From assembly GCA_034638255.1 (NCBI GenBank), contig JAWPGT010000026.1:295064-359063 (forward strand): 64,000 nt of DNA. The letters run 5' to 3'. This stretch comes from Coprinus comatus (lineage: Eukaryota; Basidiomycota; Agaricomycetes; Agaricales; Agaricaceae). Under the pieces are notes generated by a model. That model was not told the origin of the DNA. It ran no database searches and was given only the letters and a program-made list of their open reading frames with translations. Below, piece after piece: positions 1-12,000 of the stretch (position 1 is its first letter; every line of letters begins with the position of its first letter). A program made the position numbers and the translations under genes.

Positions 1-3000
1 GTAACCAGGGGCAGGGCGAACATAAGTGTAGTAGGGGTTATTGGTGTTGAGGTATGCAGCTACGAAATCAATCTGCCATAGTACAGCATCAAGTTCGGTA
101 GCCATTGCCAGGAGGATCTGTAATGACTCTAAACGAATGACCGAGGCATAGGATTCATCATAGTCAATGCCCTTCACCTGTTTGTAACCACGGAGGACCA
201 AACGGGCCTTGTGTCGTCCATCCAACTTAACCGCATATACCCACAATGTGTCAATTATGAGGGCGCCCTCAGGTGCTTTGACCAATTCAAAAACGTCCTT
301 CTCCTTCATTACTGACATTTCCTTATCCATCGCATCCTTCCACAATTTTGGGTCTTGTTCCATCACCTCCTTGTATGATTTGGGAGCTGGTTTCTTCTCT
401 GGTAGGACTTCCTCATCGGCTTCAGTCACAAAAGCGCCTTCACGGATCTTCCAAGATGGCATCTGTGGTCGGGATGTGCATTGCATGTCAAACTTTGGTG
501 GTCTGGCAGGGATACGGATGGTAAGAGGATGAGAGGCTGAAATTTGAGTGGCACTGTCAGCCATGTGGAAACTTGAATCAGATGAGTCTGACTCATTTCC
601 ATCGATCACATCCTCAGAGCTGCTTAAGGTTTGACCTGTTTCTTCCTGCTGTTCAGTCTCTTTATGTTTCGGGTATAGTGGTAGATCAGTGTGACGATGG
701 CGTGGAGTGACAGCAGTAGGCAGTCGAACAATACCATTTGTTCCAAAAATATCTTGATCGACAGGTCTTGACGTAACTTCGTCAAGAATTTCTAAACTTC
801 CTGACTCGCCTTCAACCATGAGAGTCCTGTTTCCAATCCCTTCCTCAAACACTACATTCCTTGCCATCACTATTTGTTGCGATCCAGGATCATATAATCA
901 GTATACGTCTGCACTGTGATAACCCACCATAATATATTTGATGGCAACAGGATCGAGTTTCGAACCCACGGCCTCAGGTGCCACCTTGGCGTATGCGATA
1001 CAGCTGAATGGTCGTAGGTGAGCCACACTTTGTCTTTGTCCAGTCCAGCATTCTGCAGGGATTTTACCAGGATTTCGGGAGGATGGGATGAAGTTTGATG
1101 TATAGACAACAGTCTGAGCAGCTTCAGCCCATAAGGAGTGTGGTAGGCCTGATTCGCTCAATAATCCCTGTGTGCCAGCAATGATTGTACATATTCCCCT
1201 TTCTGCTACTCCGTTTGTCTGGTGTGAATATGCTGCGCCCGTTTCCAGTATGATCCCTTCACTCTTCAGCCAGCTATCCCACACTTCATTTATCCACTCT
1301 CTCCCCAAATCTGCTCTTATCCTTTTCAGTTTCTTCCCTGTCTGTCTCTCCGCCTCAGTCACAAACTCACGAAAAGCTGCTAATGTCGTATTTGCAGATT
1401 TATCCTTCAAAAAGAATGCCCTCTTGTATGACGAAGCACCATCTATTATCAACATCATGTAAACTGCTCCCCCTTTCAACACAACTCTGCTTCTTCCCCA
1501 TAAATCAATATGTAATCATTCAAGTAATTCAGTTTCTGGTACCACAGTAGTGTCATAAGGTCTGGCGGTTTGCTTCGCTACTGTACAGTCTTCACATTTT
1601 CCCAGTAACTTCCTATCGCCTTTGATCAATAAACCATCCACCAATTCTTTTGACTCCATCTCTCTTATTTTGTTTACATCAAAATGTGACATTCTTCTGT
1701 GCCAAGTTTCAAGGTCTGTCGCTTTGTCTATAGATGCCAATGCTGTTATGCTCATATTGTCTGTTTCCCCCTCTTTCACTATTGACAGGTCATCCATCAT
1801 GTACATGCGATTTCGTCCTCTTCCCACCATTATCACATCCCCGTCTTTCTCCTTGAACACCGCCTCACCTCCCCCAAATGTCACGAAATGTCCTGCATCA
1901 TCAAAACGGCCAACTGATATCAAGTTTGCAGCTAGGTCAGGAGTGTGGAGGACATTTTCAAGAACGATTTTGATCCTCTTGTTTCCGACTTGGGAAGTCA
2001 GTTTTATAGAACCCTTTCCTACAATACTGAATCTTCCATCCTCGTTTGCAGCTTGGCCTTGTCTTGGGGTGTTCAATGTTGAGTATGTAGTGAAATCATT
2101 TTTGTTTATGAAGCAATGGTCGGTCGCACCCAAATCGGCATAGAGGTTATGAGATGTATTTTGGTGAGTAGCAGGAACATCAGCGCTTGTAATCATAACA
2201 ATTCTATTCTCATCATGATCTAGATTTTCCTCCTCTCTGTTTCGCCACACCATAGCCGCAAACGCAACAGTTTTCTCAACATCAGATGAAGATTTTGCTA
2301 CTGCTGCCACTGGTGTTTGTTCAACAGGTAAATTCTTTCTCATCCCAAATCCCGGTGGAAATTGACCATCCTTTCCTCCCCCTTTCCAATAACAATCTTG
2401 GATTAGGTGTCCTCATCTCCCGCAGTTTGGATTGGTACAGATTAATTTTCCTCGACCTTGGTTTTGACTTTGGTTTTGGCGATCCGATGAAGCTTGGAAC
2501 GCTGTGGAGGAGGATAAGTTTTGTCCTTGACAATTCTTTCCGATCCGAGCCCAGTGTAATGAAAGCCTTGCGATGATATCATGTGAGGATTGACAGTCAT
2601 AGAGGGTGGCAACAATGGGATCCCAGGAAGGTGGAAGTGAAGTAAGGAGAATAGTTCTGAAGTCTTGGTCGGTAATCGAAGCACCAACAGCATTAGCTGT
2701 TGACCATTTTGTTCGCATGTTTGAGATGTGTTTGTTGAAATCTTCACCATCTCTGTAGACTGTGGAGTTCAGATCGTGCTGCATGTTGATTCTCGTAAGA
2801 TCATCTCTTCGATCATATATAGCATTCAAGGTTGACCAAGCTTCATGAGCATCTATCCCCGGATTTATACCAAGTCCAATTGGATTTTTGATATTGAAGT
2901 TTATGAGTGCCATCACCCATGCATTTCTCATCTTCCATTCGCCTGGAGATGGGTTTAAGTCATCCCACTCAGTCGATTTTGGAGGATTAGGAGCTGTCTC

Positions 3001-3201
3001 AGTTGACGTGGGTGAGGTTTTTGTTTTGGGAGTGGATTTGGCATCCGTGTCAAGTGATTTGAGTGGTAATAGGGTTGGTTTGGGTTTTGGTGTGGATGTG
3101 GGGATGGATGCTGTGGAAGTAGTGTTGGATGACATGCTGATTTCTGGATTTTGGATTGTCCTGTCCAGGTAGCCCATCGCTCCTTGTAAGTATGCCAGCA
3201 T
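1..3201 (-). pseudogene. copia A gag-pol polyprotein, broken
   Basis: The reading frame runs right to left. The gag capsid region (3201 to about 2460) is followed by a zinc knuckle with a TGA inside it (2410-2412). Next come the protease with its Asp-Leu-Gly-Ala-Thr site (about 2100-2130), a GAG-pre-integrase segment with the His-Arg-Arg-Met-Ser-His motif (about 1690), a TGA at 1513-1515, the integrase core (898-1482), a TGA at 895-897, and the N-terminal part of an RVT_2 reverse transcriptase (894 to 1). Apart from the three TGA codons the frame is open across each junction. All three are plausible CGA (Arg) to TGA changes. The product would be the polyprotein for particle assembly, cDNA synthesis and integration, but this copy cannot make it. 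Confidence 0.88.
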
Positions 3202-3366
3202 TGTGATGTTATTTTTCTAGACAATCTAGTTCATTCCGTCAAACTTCTCGTTATCGGGTAGGATTGTTAGGGAGTGGTTTGACATTTTTGGAAAGTAGTC
3301 TGAGTGTTTGTATTCTTGTTGTCTTATAGTTGCAGTGTGTTCTTTTATAAGGTAAAGACACGCTCG

Positions 3367-3378
3367 GGGCCCATAACC
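3367..3378 (-). other. copia A primer-binding site (half-tRNA type)
   Basis: On the minus strand the bases GGTTATGGGCCC lie directly after the LTR end (CA at 3379-3380). This matches the internal, anticodon-region primer site of Drosophila copia, which uses a 5' fragment of initiator tRNA-Met; the CAU of the complement is the anticodon. The same site recurs in the second copia element at 12867-12878. Confidence 0.75.
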
Positions 3379-3454
3379 TGAAAGAATATGCTCAGCGTTA
3401 GAAAGTAAACAACCACTGAATTTGATTTGTCCTAACCTGAAAGAATACGCTACG

Positions 3455-3819
3455 TGTAAGGGCGACTCACATCAGCGACGAATGGCCCAACAACTAGCGA
3501 GGAATCCAAAGTTATATTTGATCGGAAACATATTACAGAACAGATACAACATACCTAGTGAGGAATCCAAAGAGAAAGAGTTGGGGATTCACTCGCATAG
3601 GCTATGCACAATATATACTACTATACAAACAGAGACGTCAGCTATTGTCCAGAGGGATGTCGTAACATGGACAATGGGAACAATGGGGGACGAGTCACGT
3701 GAGGGGGCAAGTCGTGAAAGCGTGAAGTCAGGAGGTGTTCCGATGGAAGTCGGAACATTGGAGGATCGGTCGGTAGTCGGTGTGTCGGTGTAAGGGTCGG
3801 TGAGGAAGGTCCCCTTACA
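3455..3819 (-). repeat. gypsy A 3' LTR (365 bp)
   Basis: Begins TGTAAGGGCGACTCAC and ends GGTCCCCTTACA on the plus strand, giving TG...CA ends on the minus strand. It contains a TATA-like stretch near 3609-3618 and two diverged copies of a 15-bp direct repeat (the gaggaatccaaag motif) about 61 bp apart. Related copies are at 13958-14261 (one repeat and the intervening DNA lost) and 23559-23923. Confidence 0.9.
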
Positions 3820-3836
3820 TCTACCCCCCCCTTCTA
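3820..3836 (-). other. gypsy A polypurine tract
   Basis: On the minus strand a G-run inside purine-rich sequence (GAAGGGGGGGGTAGA) lies immediately upstream of the 3' LTR, as expected for the plus-strand primer of an LTR retrotransposon. Confidence 0.75.
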
Positions 3837-5028
3837 GGGTGCAGTGTCCCGATGTACCTGTGAACTGAGTGCGAGGTCGGAAAGGAATGGAGTCGAAGGC
3901 CATGGAATGGATAAGTCGAGGTGCAGTGGGGTTCTTGCAATAGAACTTGGCAATTTTTTTGGGGGTGTGGACGTTGGCTGCGAGTTCCCAAGAGTTCTCT
4001 TCCATGCTGAAGTCTTGCCACTTGATCAGAAATCTGAGTTTACCTCGTTGCACTTTACTGTCTAATATTTCTTCTACTTCCCATTCCTCTTTGTTGTCCA
4101 CCAGTATTGGCATCGGTATTTTTGTTGGCTTCCGACCAGGGATTGGGTCTTTGGGAGCTGGAGTGAGTTTAACCACATTGAACACCGGGTGCAGGCGAGA
4201 CAACCTTCAGGGAAGCTTGAGCCGATATGCCCCAGGCCCAACCTTGCGGTCGACAGCGAAAGGACCTAACTGTGTGTGCTCAAACTTCTTTGAGGGCCGA
4301 CTCGTTGCGATGTCCGATGTGTCAAGGTAAACCATGTCACCCATCTTGAGCTCTGGGGCAGGGGTCCGACGTCGATCATAGTACTTTGCCATATCATCCT
4401 TTGCCTTCACCAGTGTCGACTTTGCTTCTTCTAGTGCCGACTCCATCCGGGTTTTGAACTCATTGACTGTTTCGAGTCGGGAGGGGTGTTGTTGGGGTTC
4501 GAAGCCCATGCGAGGGTCGTGGCTGGTGTCTAACATGAAGGGTGATTGGTGGGTTGCAGCATGAACATGATTGTTGTGTTGGAACTTGGCGAGTGGGAGA
4601 AGGTCATACCAATTGTTCTGTCTTTGGTTAACAAAGACTCGGATGTACTGGTCAAGTTCTTGGTTAACTCGTTCGGTTTGACCATCGGCTTGCAGGTGCC
4701 AAGCTGTAGTCGCAGTGACCTTGATGCCTAAGAGTCAGTACAACTCGCAGGTGAATTCTGACACAAACTGCGGGCCTCGGTCAGAGACAACACATTGAGG
4801 TAGGCCGTGGAGCTTCCAGATGTTGTGGAGGAAGAGTCAGGCGACACCTTCGGCAGTGCAAGTCGTGTGGGTTGGCAGGAAATGAACTCGTTTCAATACC
4901 GAATCGATGACCATGAGTACCACATCATAACCATTGGACTCTGGGAGTTCAACAACAAAGTCGATGCTGATAGTGTCCCAGCGGGCATCGGGGATGGGGA
5001 GTGGGTGAAGTTCGCTGACTGGTCGGTG
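3837..5028 (-). pseudogene. gypsy A integrase core and chromodomain (pol 3' part)
   Basis: Read right to left, the integrase core shows the first catalytic Asp in a Ser-Ile-Asp-Phe context (about 4970), the second in Val-Ser-Asp-Arg-Gly-Pro-Gln-Phe (about 4770) and the Glu region in Asp-Gly-Gln-Thr-Glu-Arg (about 4680). A Gly-Asp-Met-Val-Tyr-Leu motif and a Leu-His-Pro-Val-Phe-Asn-Val-Val segment follow. A chromodomain lies at about 4110-3940 (Trp-Glu-Val-Glu-Glu-Ile-Leu ... Phe-Leu-Ile-Lys-Trp). In-frame stops, including TGA at about 4204-4206 and one near 4840, inactivate it. Chromodomains in this position direct integration to marked chromatin in known chromoviruses. Confidence 0.85.
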
Positions 5029-7429
5029 TCAGTGGGGCTTTGTCCATAAGCACAAGTCACAAGTAGAGATGTACTGACCGATGTAACAAGACATAGAAGG
5101 CCACCAGTAGTTCCGACCCACAAGTTCGAGGGTCTTCCAGCATCCTGCATGTCTGCCGACTTTGGAATCATGGTGTTGGGCCACAATGTGACGTCTAAGG
5201 TCGGGGATGTTAGGGATGTAGATTTTACCTCGATGAAGTAGCAACCCATTATCCTCTGACCATTCGGAACTCTTAACTGATTTTGACTTTGACAACTTCA
5301 ACTCCCGCGCTGCCTTCGCCACTGCCTCCTCTTGTTCACCATCCCGATTACCATGTCTGATCTCTTGCAACACATCCTGCTCTTCTCCAACCAAAACAAC
5401 ACCTTCAAGGGCTCGAACAGCAAATAGCGATGGAGGGAGGAGGGTGAGGTTGTCATTATTGTCCTTGCCAGTTCCGTGGTCGGCCCGTTGGGAGAGTGCA
5501 TTGGGTTTGCCCATAGATCGGCCTGGTCGGTGATGAAGTGAGAAGTTGAACTGGGAGAGGTAGAGGGACCAGTGGGCTTGTCGGCGGTTGAGTTTCTTTG
5601 CAGTCATGAAGTACTCGAGGTTCTTGTGGTCAGTCCAGATTTCTACTTTATGCTCACTGCCCTCCAGGAAGTGCCTCCACTCTTTGAGTGATCGGATGAT
5701 AGCCAACATCTCTTTGTCATGGATCTCATAATTGTGTTCGACTGGTGACAGCGATTTTGAGTAGAATGCAATGGGGTGCCACTTGTTGTCTTCCGATGCA
5801 AGCTGCGACAAGACAGCTCCAGTTGCAAAGTCAGAGCTGTCGGCCTCTACTTGGTAAGGTGCGGTGTCGTTGGGAGAAGACAAGATCGGTGCTGATGTAA
5901 TGGCTGTCTTCAGAGCATCGAAGGCTTCCTGCTGTTCAGTACCCCAGTTCCAAGGTGTACTGGACTTGGTTAGATCAAAGAGCGGCCGACCGATGTGTGA
6001 AAAATCCCGAATAAAACATCGGTAGAAATTGGCAAACCCAAGGAAAGACTGAACTTCTGTCTTGTTTTTCGGAATCGGCCAGTCACGAACTCCTGCAACC
6101 TTCACTGGATCCATCTCTACACAGTTCTCTGAAATGATCAGCCCCAAGTATTCTATCTTCTGCTTCTTGAACTCACATTTTTCAGGTCGGAGGTACAGCT
6201 TGTGTTCCTTGAGTACCTCCATCACATGTCGGATTGCCTTCCGATGTTCCTCCAGGGTTTTCGAAAAGATCAGGATGTCGTCGAGGTAGATGATGACAAT
6301 TCCTTCCATGATAAGGTCATGGAAGATGTCATTCATCTGTCAGGAATGCTCTAGACAGTCCCCAAGGTCAGTACTTATTATTGGTTGAGGTTAGAAGAGT
6401 TGTGGCTGGATACTCTGTTTGGAGTTTTGGACTTGTAGATTATTTCCGCTTTCTGTGACATCACAATGTCACATCACACGTTACTGAAGCGTCCTGCAGA
6501 CACATGAAGACTCTCTAGTCTAATACAAGTGTCTGCAGGTGAGTAATTAAGAAGTTATTGTATGTTCTAGTCTAATACAAGTGTCTGCAGTGTTTGTGTT
6601 ATATCTCAGTCATTTCTTAACCGTTTCCTTCCATTCCTTCGTCATCGTGCTCGCCTCGTCGTCCTCTACGATCCTGCGCTTACATCATCACTGTCTGGAA
6701 GGTCGCCGGGCTGTTAGTCATGCCGAAAAACATCACCAGAGGTTCGAAGAGCCCCCAATTCGTTCGGAAGGTGGCCTTCCACTCATCGCCAGGCTTGATA
6801 CGGATGTTGTTGAAGCCCCATCGGATGTCAAGTTTGGTGAAGTATTTTGTGCCCCACAGTTTCGACACAATTTCAGAGATGAGTGGGATGGGGTACTTGT
6901 TTTTCACTGTGATGGCATTGAGGTTCCGATAGTCTTGTACCAACCGAAGCGAACCGTCCTTCTTTTTAATGAAAAAAACGGGGGCTGCCATTGGCAACTT
7001 TGAGGGGCGAATCCTTCCTGAAGCAAGGTTCTCTTGGAGGAACTCGTCAAGTGCGGCTTGTTCTTTTGGTGAAATCGGGTAGACCTTGGTGGTTTTGGCA
7101 GTTTTACCAGGGACAAGTTTGACAGCGTGATCCCAAGGCCGATTTTCGGGGAGCTCTTGGAAAGCAGCCTCAGAGAAAACAGTTTCGAAGTCGTGTAGGT
7201 AGTTGGGAATATGAGCCTTGAAACCAAGGTTGGCAGTCGCGGTATTCTTCTGATGCACTTCGGCAAGTTGTTGCGATAGGGTACCAGTGGCTGAAATCTG
7301 TTCTGAAACTGAGAGAACCAATGAGCAAGGGATGGCAGCGAAAGTCCGATCTCCTTCCTCCAATTCTGACCAACTAACTCCTTCTTCCGACTCTTCATCC
7401 TCTTCTTCATTCACCTCTTCCACAAGCAC
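5029..7429 (-). pseudogene. gypsy A reverse transcriptase, RNase H and integrase N-terminus, split by a solo LTR
   Basis: The N-terminal half of RT (7429-6685) carries the Lys-Leu-Asp-Ile-Arg-Trp-Gly-Phe strand with the first catalytic Asp. It stops at Phe-Gln-Thr-Val-Met where the LTR at 6338-6684 interrupts it. The frame resumes at 6337 with the Tyr-Leu-Asp-Asp box (about 6270-6280), then the RT connection, RNase H (about 5900-5560) and the integrase HHCC zinc module (about 5190-5040). The interruption lies just before the catalytic YLDD box. Removing the LTR and one duplication copy would restore colinearity, so the gene was broken by that insertion. Confidence 0.9.
6338..6684 (+). mobile_element. 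solo LTR of copia D family in gypsy A RT (347 bp)
   Basis: TGTCAGGAATG...GCGCTTACA, matching the LTRs of the complete copia D at 8632-8979 and 12879-13227 in opposite orientation. Flanked by a perfect 5-base duplication tcatc (6333-6337 and 6685-6689). No internal region remains, so it is a solo LTR from recombination between two LTRs. It has more base differences from copia D than the copia D LTRs have from each other, so it is older. Confidence 0.93.
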
Positions 7430-8631
7430 TGGAAAAGGCCCTGAAGTGCAGACCCTTAGTACCTTCTCTTGGAACTTCTTCTCCTCCTTGTATTCCTGTC
7501 AGCAACCTTTGCAAGTCCTCGGGCACCTTGACATTTTGACTTCCTTTGTTACCCAATCGACTTCAGGGTTGTGTGCACAGAGCCAAGTATAGCCAAGTAT
7601 AACAGACTCCTTTCTGAGGCTGGTGACAGCGAAGACTGCATGTTTGGAATGGTTCTTGTATTGGAGAACCATATCGACAACTTCGGCGATTTCTCCAGCT
7701 TTGTTCGGGGTGCCATCAACATTGAAGACAGGGATTGGGTGTGATAGGGGGCGGGTGGTGAGCTTATGTTGATGAGCAAAGTCCCGATCAATAAAGATAC
7801 CAGTGGCACCAGAGTCCACGAGTGCTTCCAATGAAAATCTAACTCTGGTGTCAGTGGTTTCAAGGTCGATCGGCAGTTTCAGGGTGTTGGTGGGGGCAGT
7901 GGATGAAATGACATACCAGGTCAGGAGGTAACAACGTTCCCAGTGAGGTCGGCGGGGTTTGGACATGGCTATAGGTTTGGGTGTAGGTGGGGAAATAGTA
8001 GTTTCATTTATTTCTTCTACAGGTAGTACAGCAAACCTATTAACACTAGACAATCAGGGCGTGGCCTCCACCAATTGAGTTACCGAAAATCCTGCGTATC
8101 TATTTCCACCGACCCTTCTGACTGCCTTCTGATATTGGCAACATCTTTCTCTGCCAACAGGTTCATCAGCAACTCATCCTTCTCCTCCAGGGTCATGAGC
8201 CGGACATCAAAGCATCAGGGGCACTCTGCCTTGATGTGTCCAGGCTGCTTACATCGGTGGCAGGTAGAAGGAGTCAGGTTACAAAGTTTGGACGTGTCAA
8301 TGTCCATCGGAGTTGGGTTCCCAGGCGTTGGCATTATGTGGGTGAATGTCAGTAGGGGAATCAGGGGAGTTGGATGAGGCGGGGGTTTTGGGAAGGAGTG
8401 AAAAACAGGTCTGGGAGCTGGTGGTGGTACCAGGTGATGATTTGCCTTGAATGCAGCATTGGCAAGTCAGGAAGCTTCAAAGTGGGTGGCTGCACGATAC
8501 CAGCCATCGGGATCGGAGTCGGAGGGTCGGCCCAAGGTCATAGTGGCAATGGAGTTGGCCAAGTTGGTGCGAAGACCTCGACGAAACTTGATGACAGTGA
8601 CCTTCCGGTCGGTGTACCCAGATGCTGAAAT
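7430..8631 (-). pseudogene. gypsy A protease and gag C-terminal half
   Basis: Protease with Val-Asp-Ser-Gly-Ala-Thr-Gly active site at about 7800-7820, in the frame 8053-7499, which ends at a TGA (7499-7501) that is probably a former CGA. Upstream (8631-8060) is the C-terminal half of gag. It includes a proline-rich linker and a CX2CX4HX4C zinc knuckle at about 8210-8260, followed at once by another TGA. The gag is continued at 13228 beyond the inserted copia element. Several in-frame stops inactivate it. Confidence 0.82.
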
Positions 8632-8979
8632 TGTAAGCGCAGGATCGTAGAGGACGACGAGACGAGCACGATGACGAAGGAATGGAGGGAAACCAATAAG
8701 AAATGACTGAGATAAAACACAAACACTGCAGACACTTGTATTAGACTGGAGAGATACAATAACTTCTTAACTACTCACCTGCAGACACTTGTATTAGACT
8801 AGAGAGTCTTCATGTGTCTGCAGGACGCTTCAGTAACGTGTGACGTGACATTGTGATGTCACAGAAAGCGGAAACAATCTACAAGTCCAGAACTCTAAAG
8901 AGAATATCCAACCACAACTCTTCTAACCTCAACCAACAATAAGTACTGACCTTGGGGACTGTCTAGAGCATTCCTGACA
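8632..8979 (-). repeat. copia D 3' LTR (348 bp)
   Basis: TGTAAGCGC...CCTGACA on the plus strand. It contains two copies of a motif of about 26 bp (ctgcagacacttgtattaga plus flank) and an interrupted palindrome around the tgtgacgtgac and gtgatgtcaca blocks. It differs from the 5' LTR by one missing C in a GAC repeat near 8656. Confidence 0.95.
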
Positions 8980-8992
8980 TACCCCCTTGATC
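8980..8992 (-). other. copia D polypurine tract
   Basis: The minus strand reads GATCAAGGGGGTA directly before the 3' LTR, giving the expected purine tract for plus-strand DNA priming. Confidence 0.7.
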
Positions 8993-9068
8993 TAGCCAGT
9001 CCAGACAAAGGAAGGAAATAAATGGAAAAGAAAAGAGTGAAGTGATAAAAGAAAAGGAAGAGAAGGAA

Positions 9069-12000
9069 TTATGATGAAAGTCCAAGAAGAGGAACAAAGT
9101 GAGAGACTGCCTTTGGTTCAACAGCCTTGGTGAAGATGTCAGCCAGTTGTTCAGAGGTAGAAACGAAGAGAGGGGAAATGACTTTGTTTTGAACAGCATC
9201 ACGGAGCCAGAAATAACACAAATCCAATTGCTTCATACGACCATGGTGTTCAGGATTCTTAGCAACAGTAATAGCGGATTGGTTGTCGATGTTAAGAATG
9301 GAGGGGAAAGTGAAGGAATAACCGAACTCGGATAGAATGTTGCGCATCCACATAATCTCCTTTCCGCCTTCAACAGCCGCAACGTACTCAGCTTCAGTGG
9401 AGGAGAGAGTGACTAAACTCTGACGTTTTGAAGACCAACCAACAGCCGCACCACATACCAAAGTCACATAACCACCCGTAGCCCTTCCAGTCTCTTGACA
9501 CGAACCATGAGAAGCATCAGAATATGTGATGAAGAGATCCTCGGTAGCCATGTCACCTTTGTAGACCAGTTTATAGTCCATTGTACCCTTGAGATAGCGG
9601 AAGAGATGTTTGACAGCGGCCCAATGTTGAGGACCAGGATTGTGATTGAATCTCCCAAGGTAAGAAACAGCGAAGGCAATGTCAGGACGAGTCATGGTGG
9701 CCAGATATTGAAGAGCGCCAACAGCGCTGAGGTAGGGAACATCTTTCATGAGGAGTTTGTCATCTTCAGTGACAGTGACAGTGGAGAGATTGAGTCCAGG
9801 AGTGAGAGGGGTCTTCACAGGTCGACAGTCAGACATCTGGAAGCGTTCGAGGAGTTCCTTGACATATTTCTTTTGTGAAAGTGAAATGGAGCGATGAGAG
9901 GGGTCTTGATCAACCTTAACAGCCAATAACCAGGAGGTAGAGCCGAGATCTCGAAGTTTGAAGTGAGTAGAGAGCTCTTTGATCGTATCATCCATGGCCT
10001 TGTCATCCTTCGAAGCAAGAGTAATATCGTCAATGAAAATGGGAACAATAACCTTGACTGGACCTTTAGAGTAGATGTAGATAGAGCTGTCAGATTGGAG
10101 TCGAATGTAACCAAGTGAAATGAAGACCGAGTGAAGTTTCTTGTTCCATTGTCGAGCTGCTTGTTTGAGTCCGTAAAGTGATTTTCGAAGCCTAAAAACC
10201 ATGTTTGAGTCACCAAAATGATAACCTTCAGGTTGACGCATATAGATCTCTTCTTCCAGGTCACCATAAGTAAAGGCGGAGGAGATGTCGATAGAGCGTA
10301 ACTTGTAACCTTCTTTGGCAGCAAGGGCGACAATGAGGCGGAGGGAAGCGGGACGGAATGTTGGAGCAAAGACTTCAGTATAATCATATCCAGGACGTTG
10401 AGCGTAACCTTTAGCAACAAGACGAGCTTTATACCGTTCGATGGAACCATCAGGATTGTCCTTAATCTTGTAAACCCAACCAGACTTGATAGCTTTCTCA
10501 CCACGGGGTAAAGGAATAAGTTCCCAAGTACCATTCGCCTCGAGTGTAGAGTACTCCTTGTCCATCGCCTCTTTCCACAAATGTGAATCAGGGGAATTCA
10601 TCGCAGCTTTGAATGATCCTGGATGACCGGATGACACGTTACCAGCAAACTCAACTTCCTTAAAACCATTCTTCTCATCAGATACCGAAAACGCGAAATC
10701 TTCGTCACTATCCTCAGCTTCAGAGTCAAAATAGAGCTTTTGTTGTCGGAGATTCTCTCGAACTTTCCAAGAAGGTTGTCGAATTCGAGAGCCTCGTCTA
10801 CGGGATGGTGGTTGAGCAGAAGGTGGTTGACGATGAGGAGGAGTAGAAGGAGGAGGAGGAGGTGTAGCTGGTTGAATGCGAGGTGTTGGAGGTGGAGAGA
10901 GTTTTGGTGAGTGAGGTGGGGATGGTGAAGGTGAAGGTGAAGGTGGGACAGGTGCCGGAAGATGAATAGGAGCAGCAGGAACTAGAGGTGGAAGTGAAGT
11001 GGAATGCTCTACAATACCCCCCTCATCTTCGGGAAGTGGAACACCTGAGATCGTTGGCGAAGTTGGAGTAGATGATGAAGAGGAAGATGGTATAGAGGAT
11101 AGGGAGAAGTCAGGAACATTGTTCGTCTTCCCTTTTGAAAGACCCGGAAAGTAGCGTTCGTCAAAATGAGCGGTTTCGGAGATGATCACCTTTCGAGTTG
11201 TTGGATTATAAAACTTCCAACCTTTGTAACCAGGTTCGTAACCCAAGAAAATACACTTCTCCATATGAGGTTCAAGAGATGTACGCTTATCCTTTTGTAT
11301 GAAAACATAGGCAGTACATCCCCAGACTCGAAGGTGAGAGACGTCAGGTTTACGCTTGTAGAAGGCCTCAAATGGTGTGGTGTGAGGAAGTGGGGAAGTA
11401 GGAAGGTGATTCCAGACATGAACCATAGAGGCAATACATTCGCCCCAGAAAGAAGGAGGAAGACCAGATTCCGAGAGCATGGTGGTGATACGTTCACCCA
11501 TTGTTCGATTTGCACGTTCAGCGAGACCATTTTGCTGAGGACGATTACGGGTAGAGTGCCTACGTTCAATACCACACCCCATAGTGAAGGAGCAAAAGGC
11601 ATTGGACATGTATTCACCTCCCTTATCATCTTGAAGCGCCTTGATCTTCATCCCGAGTTGGTTCTCTACCCATGCTTTGTAGCGTTTGAATGCTTCGAAA
11701 GCTTCAGACTTGGCCTTGAGTAATATAACAGACCGAAATCGAGTAGCATCATCAATGAAGGTAATCCAATATTTGTAACCTTGAGCAGTAGGTGTAGGAA
11801 GAGGACCATGGAGATCAGAATGAATGAGTTCGAGTGGAGATCGAGTATGGTGGGTGGAGGGAGGGAATGAAGTCGAGTGCATCTTTCCAGCAAGGCAAGG
11901 TTCACAAATTGGGTCAGGGAGTGAATCAGAATCAAGAGAAATACCAGTAACCAGGTCTTGAGCAATCATCTTCTTCACATCTGAGTAATTGTGGTGAATA

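Larger units (their letters stand above)
1..3454 (-). mobile_element. Ty1/copia retrotransposon A, decayed, cut by window edge
   Basis: Minus-strand copia element seen from its 5' LTR remnant (about 3379-3454) and primer site through gag, protease, integrase and the start of reverse transcriptase, which runs off the left edge. Domain order gag-PR-IN-RT identifies Ty1/copia. The LTR remnant is cut at 3455 by the LTR of gypsy A, and its other part is not found beyond gypsy A. The coding frame is broken by at least three in-frame TGA codons, so the copy is dead. Confidence 0.9.
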
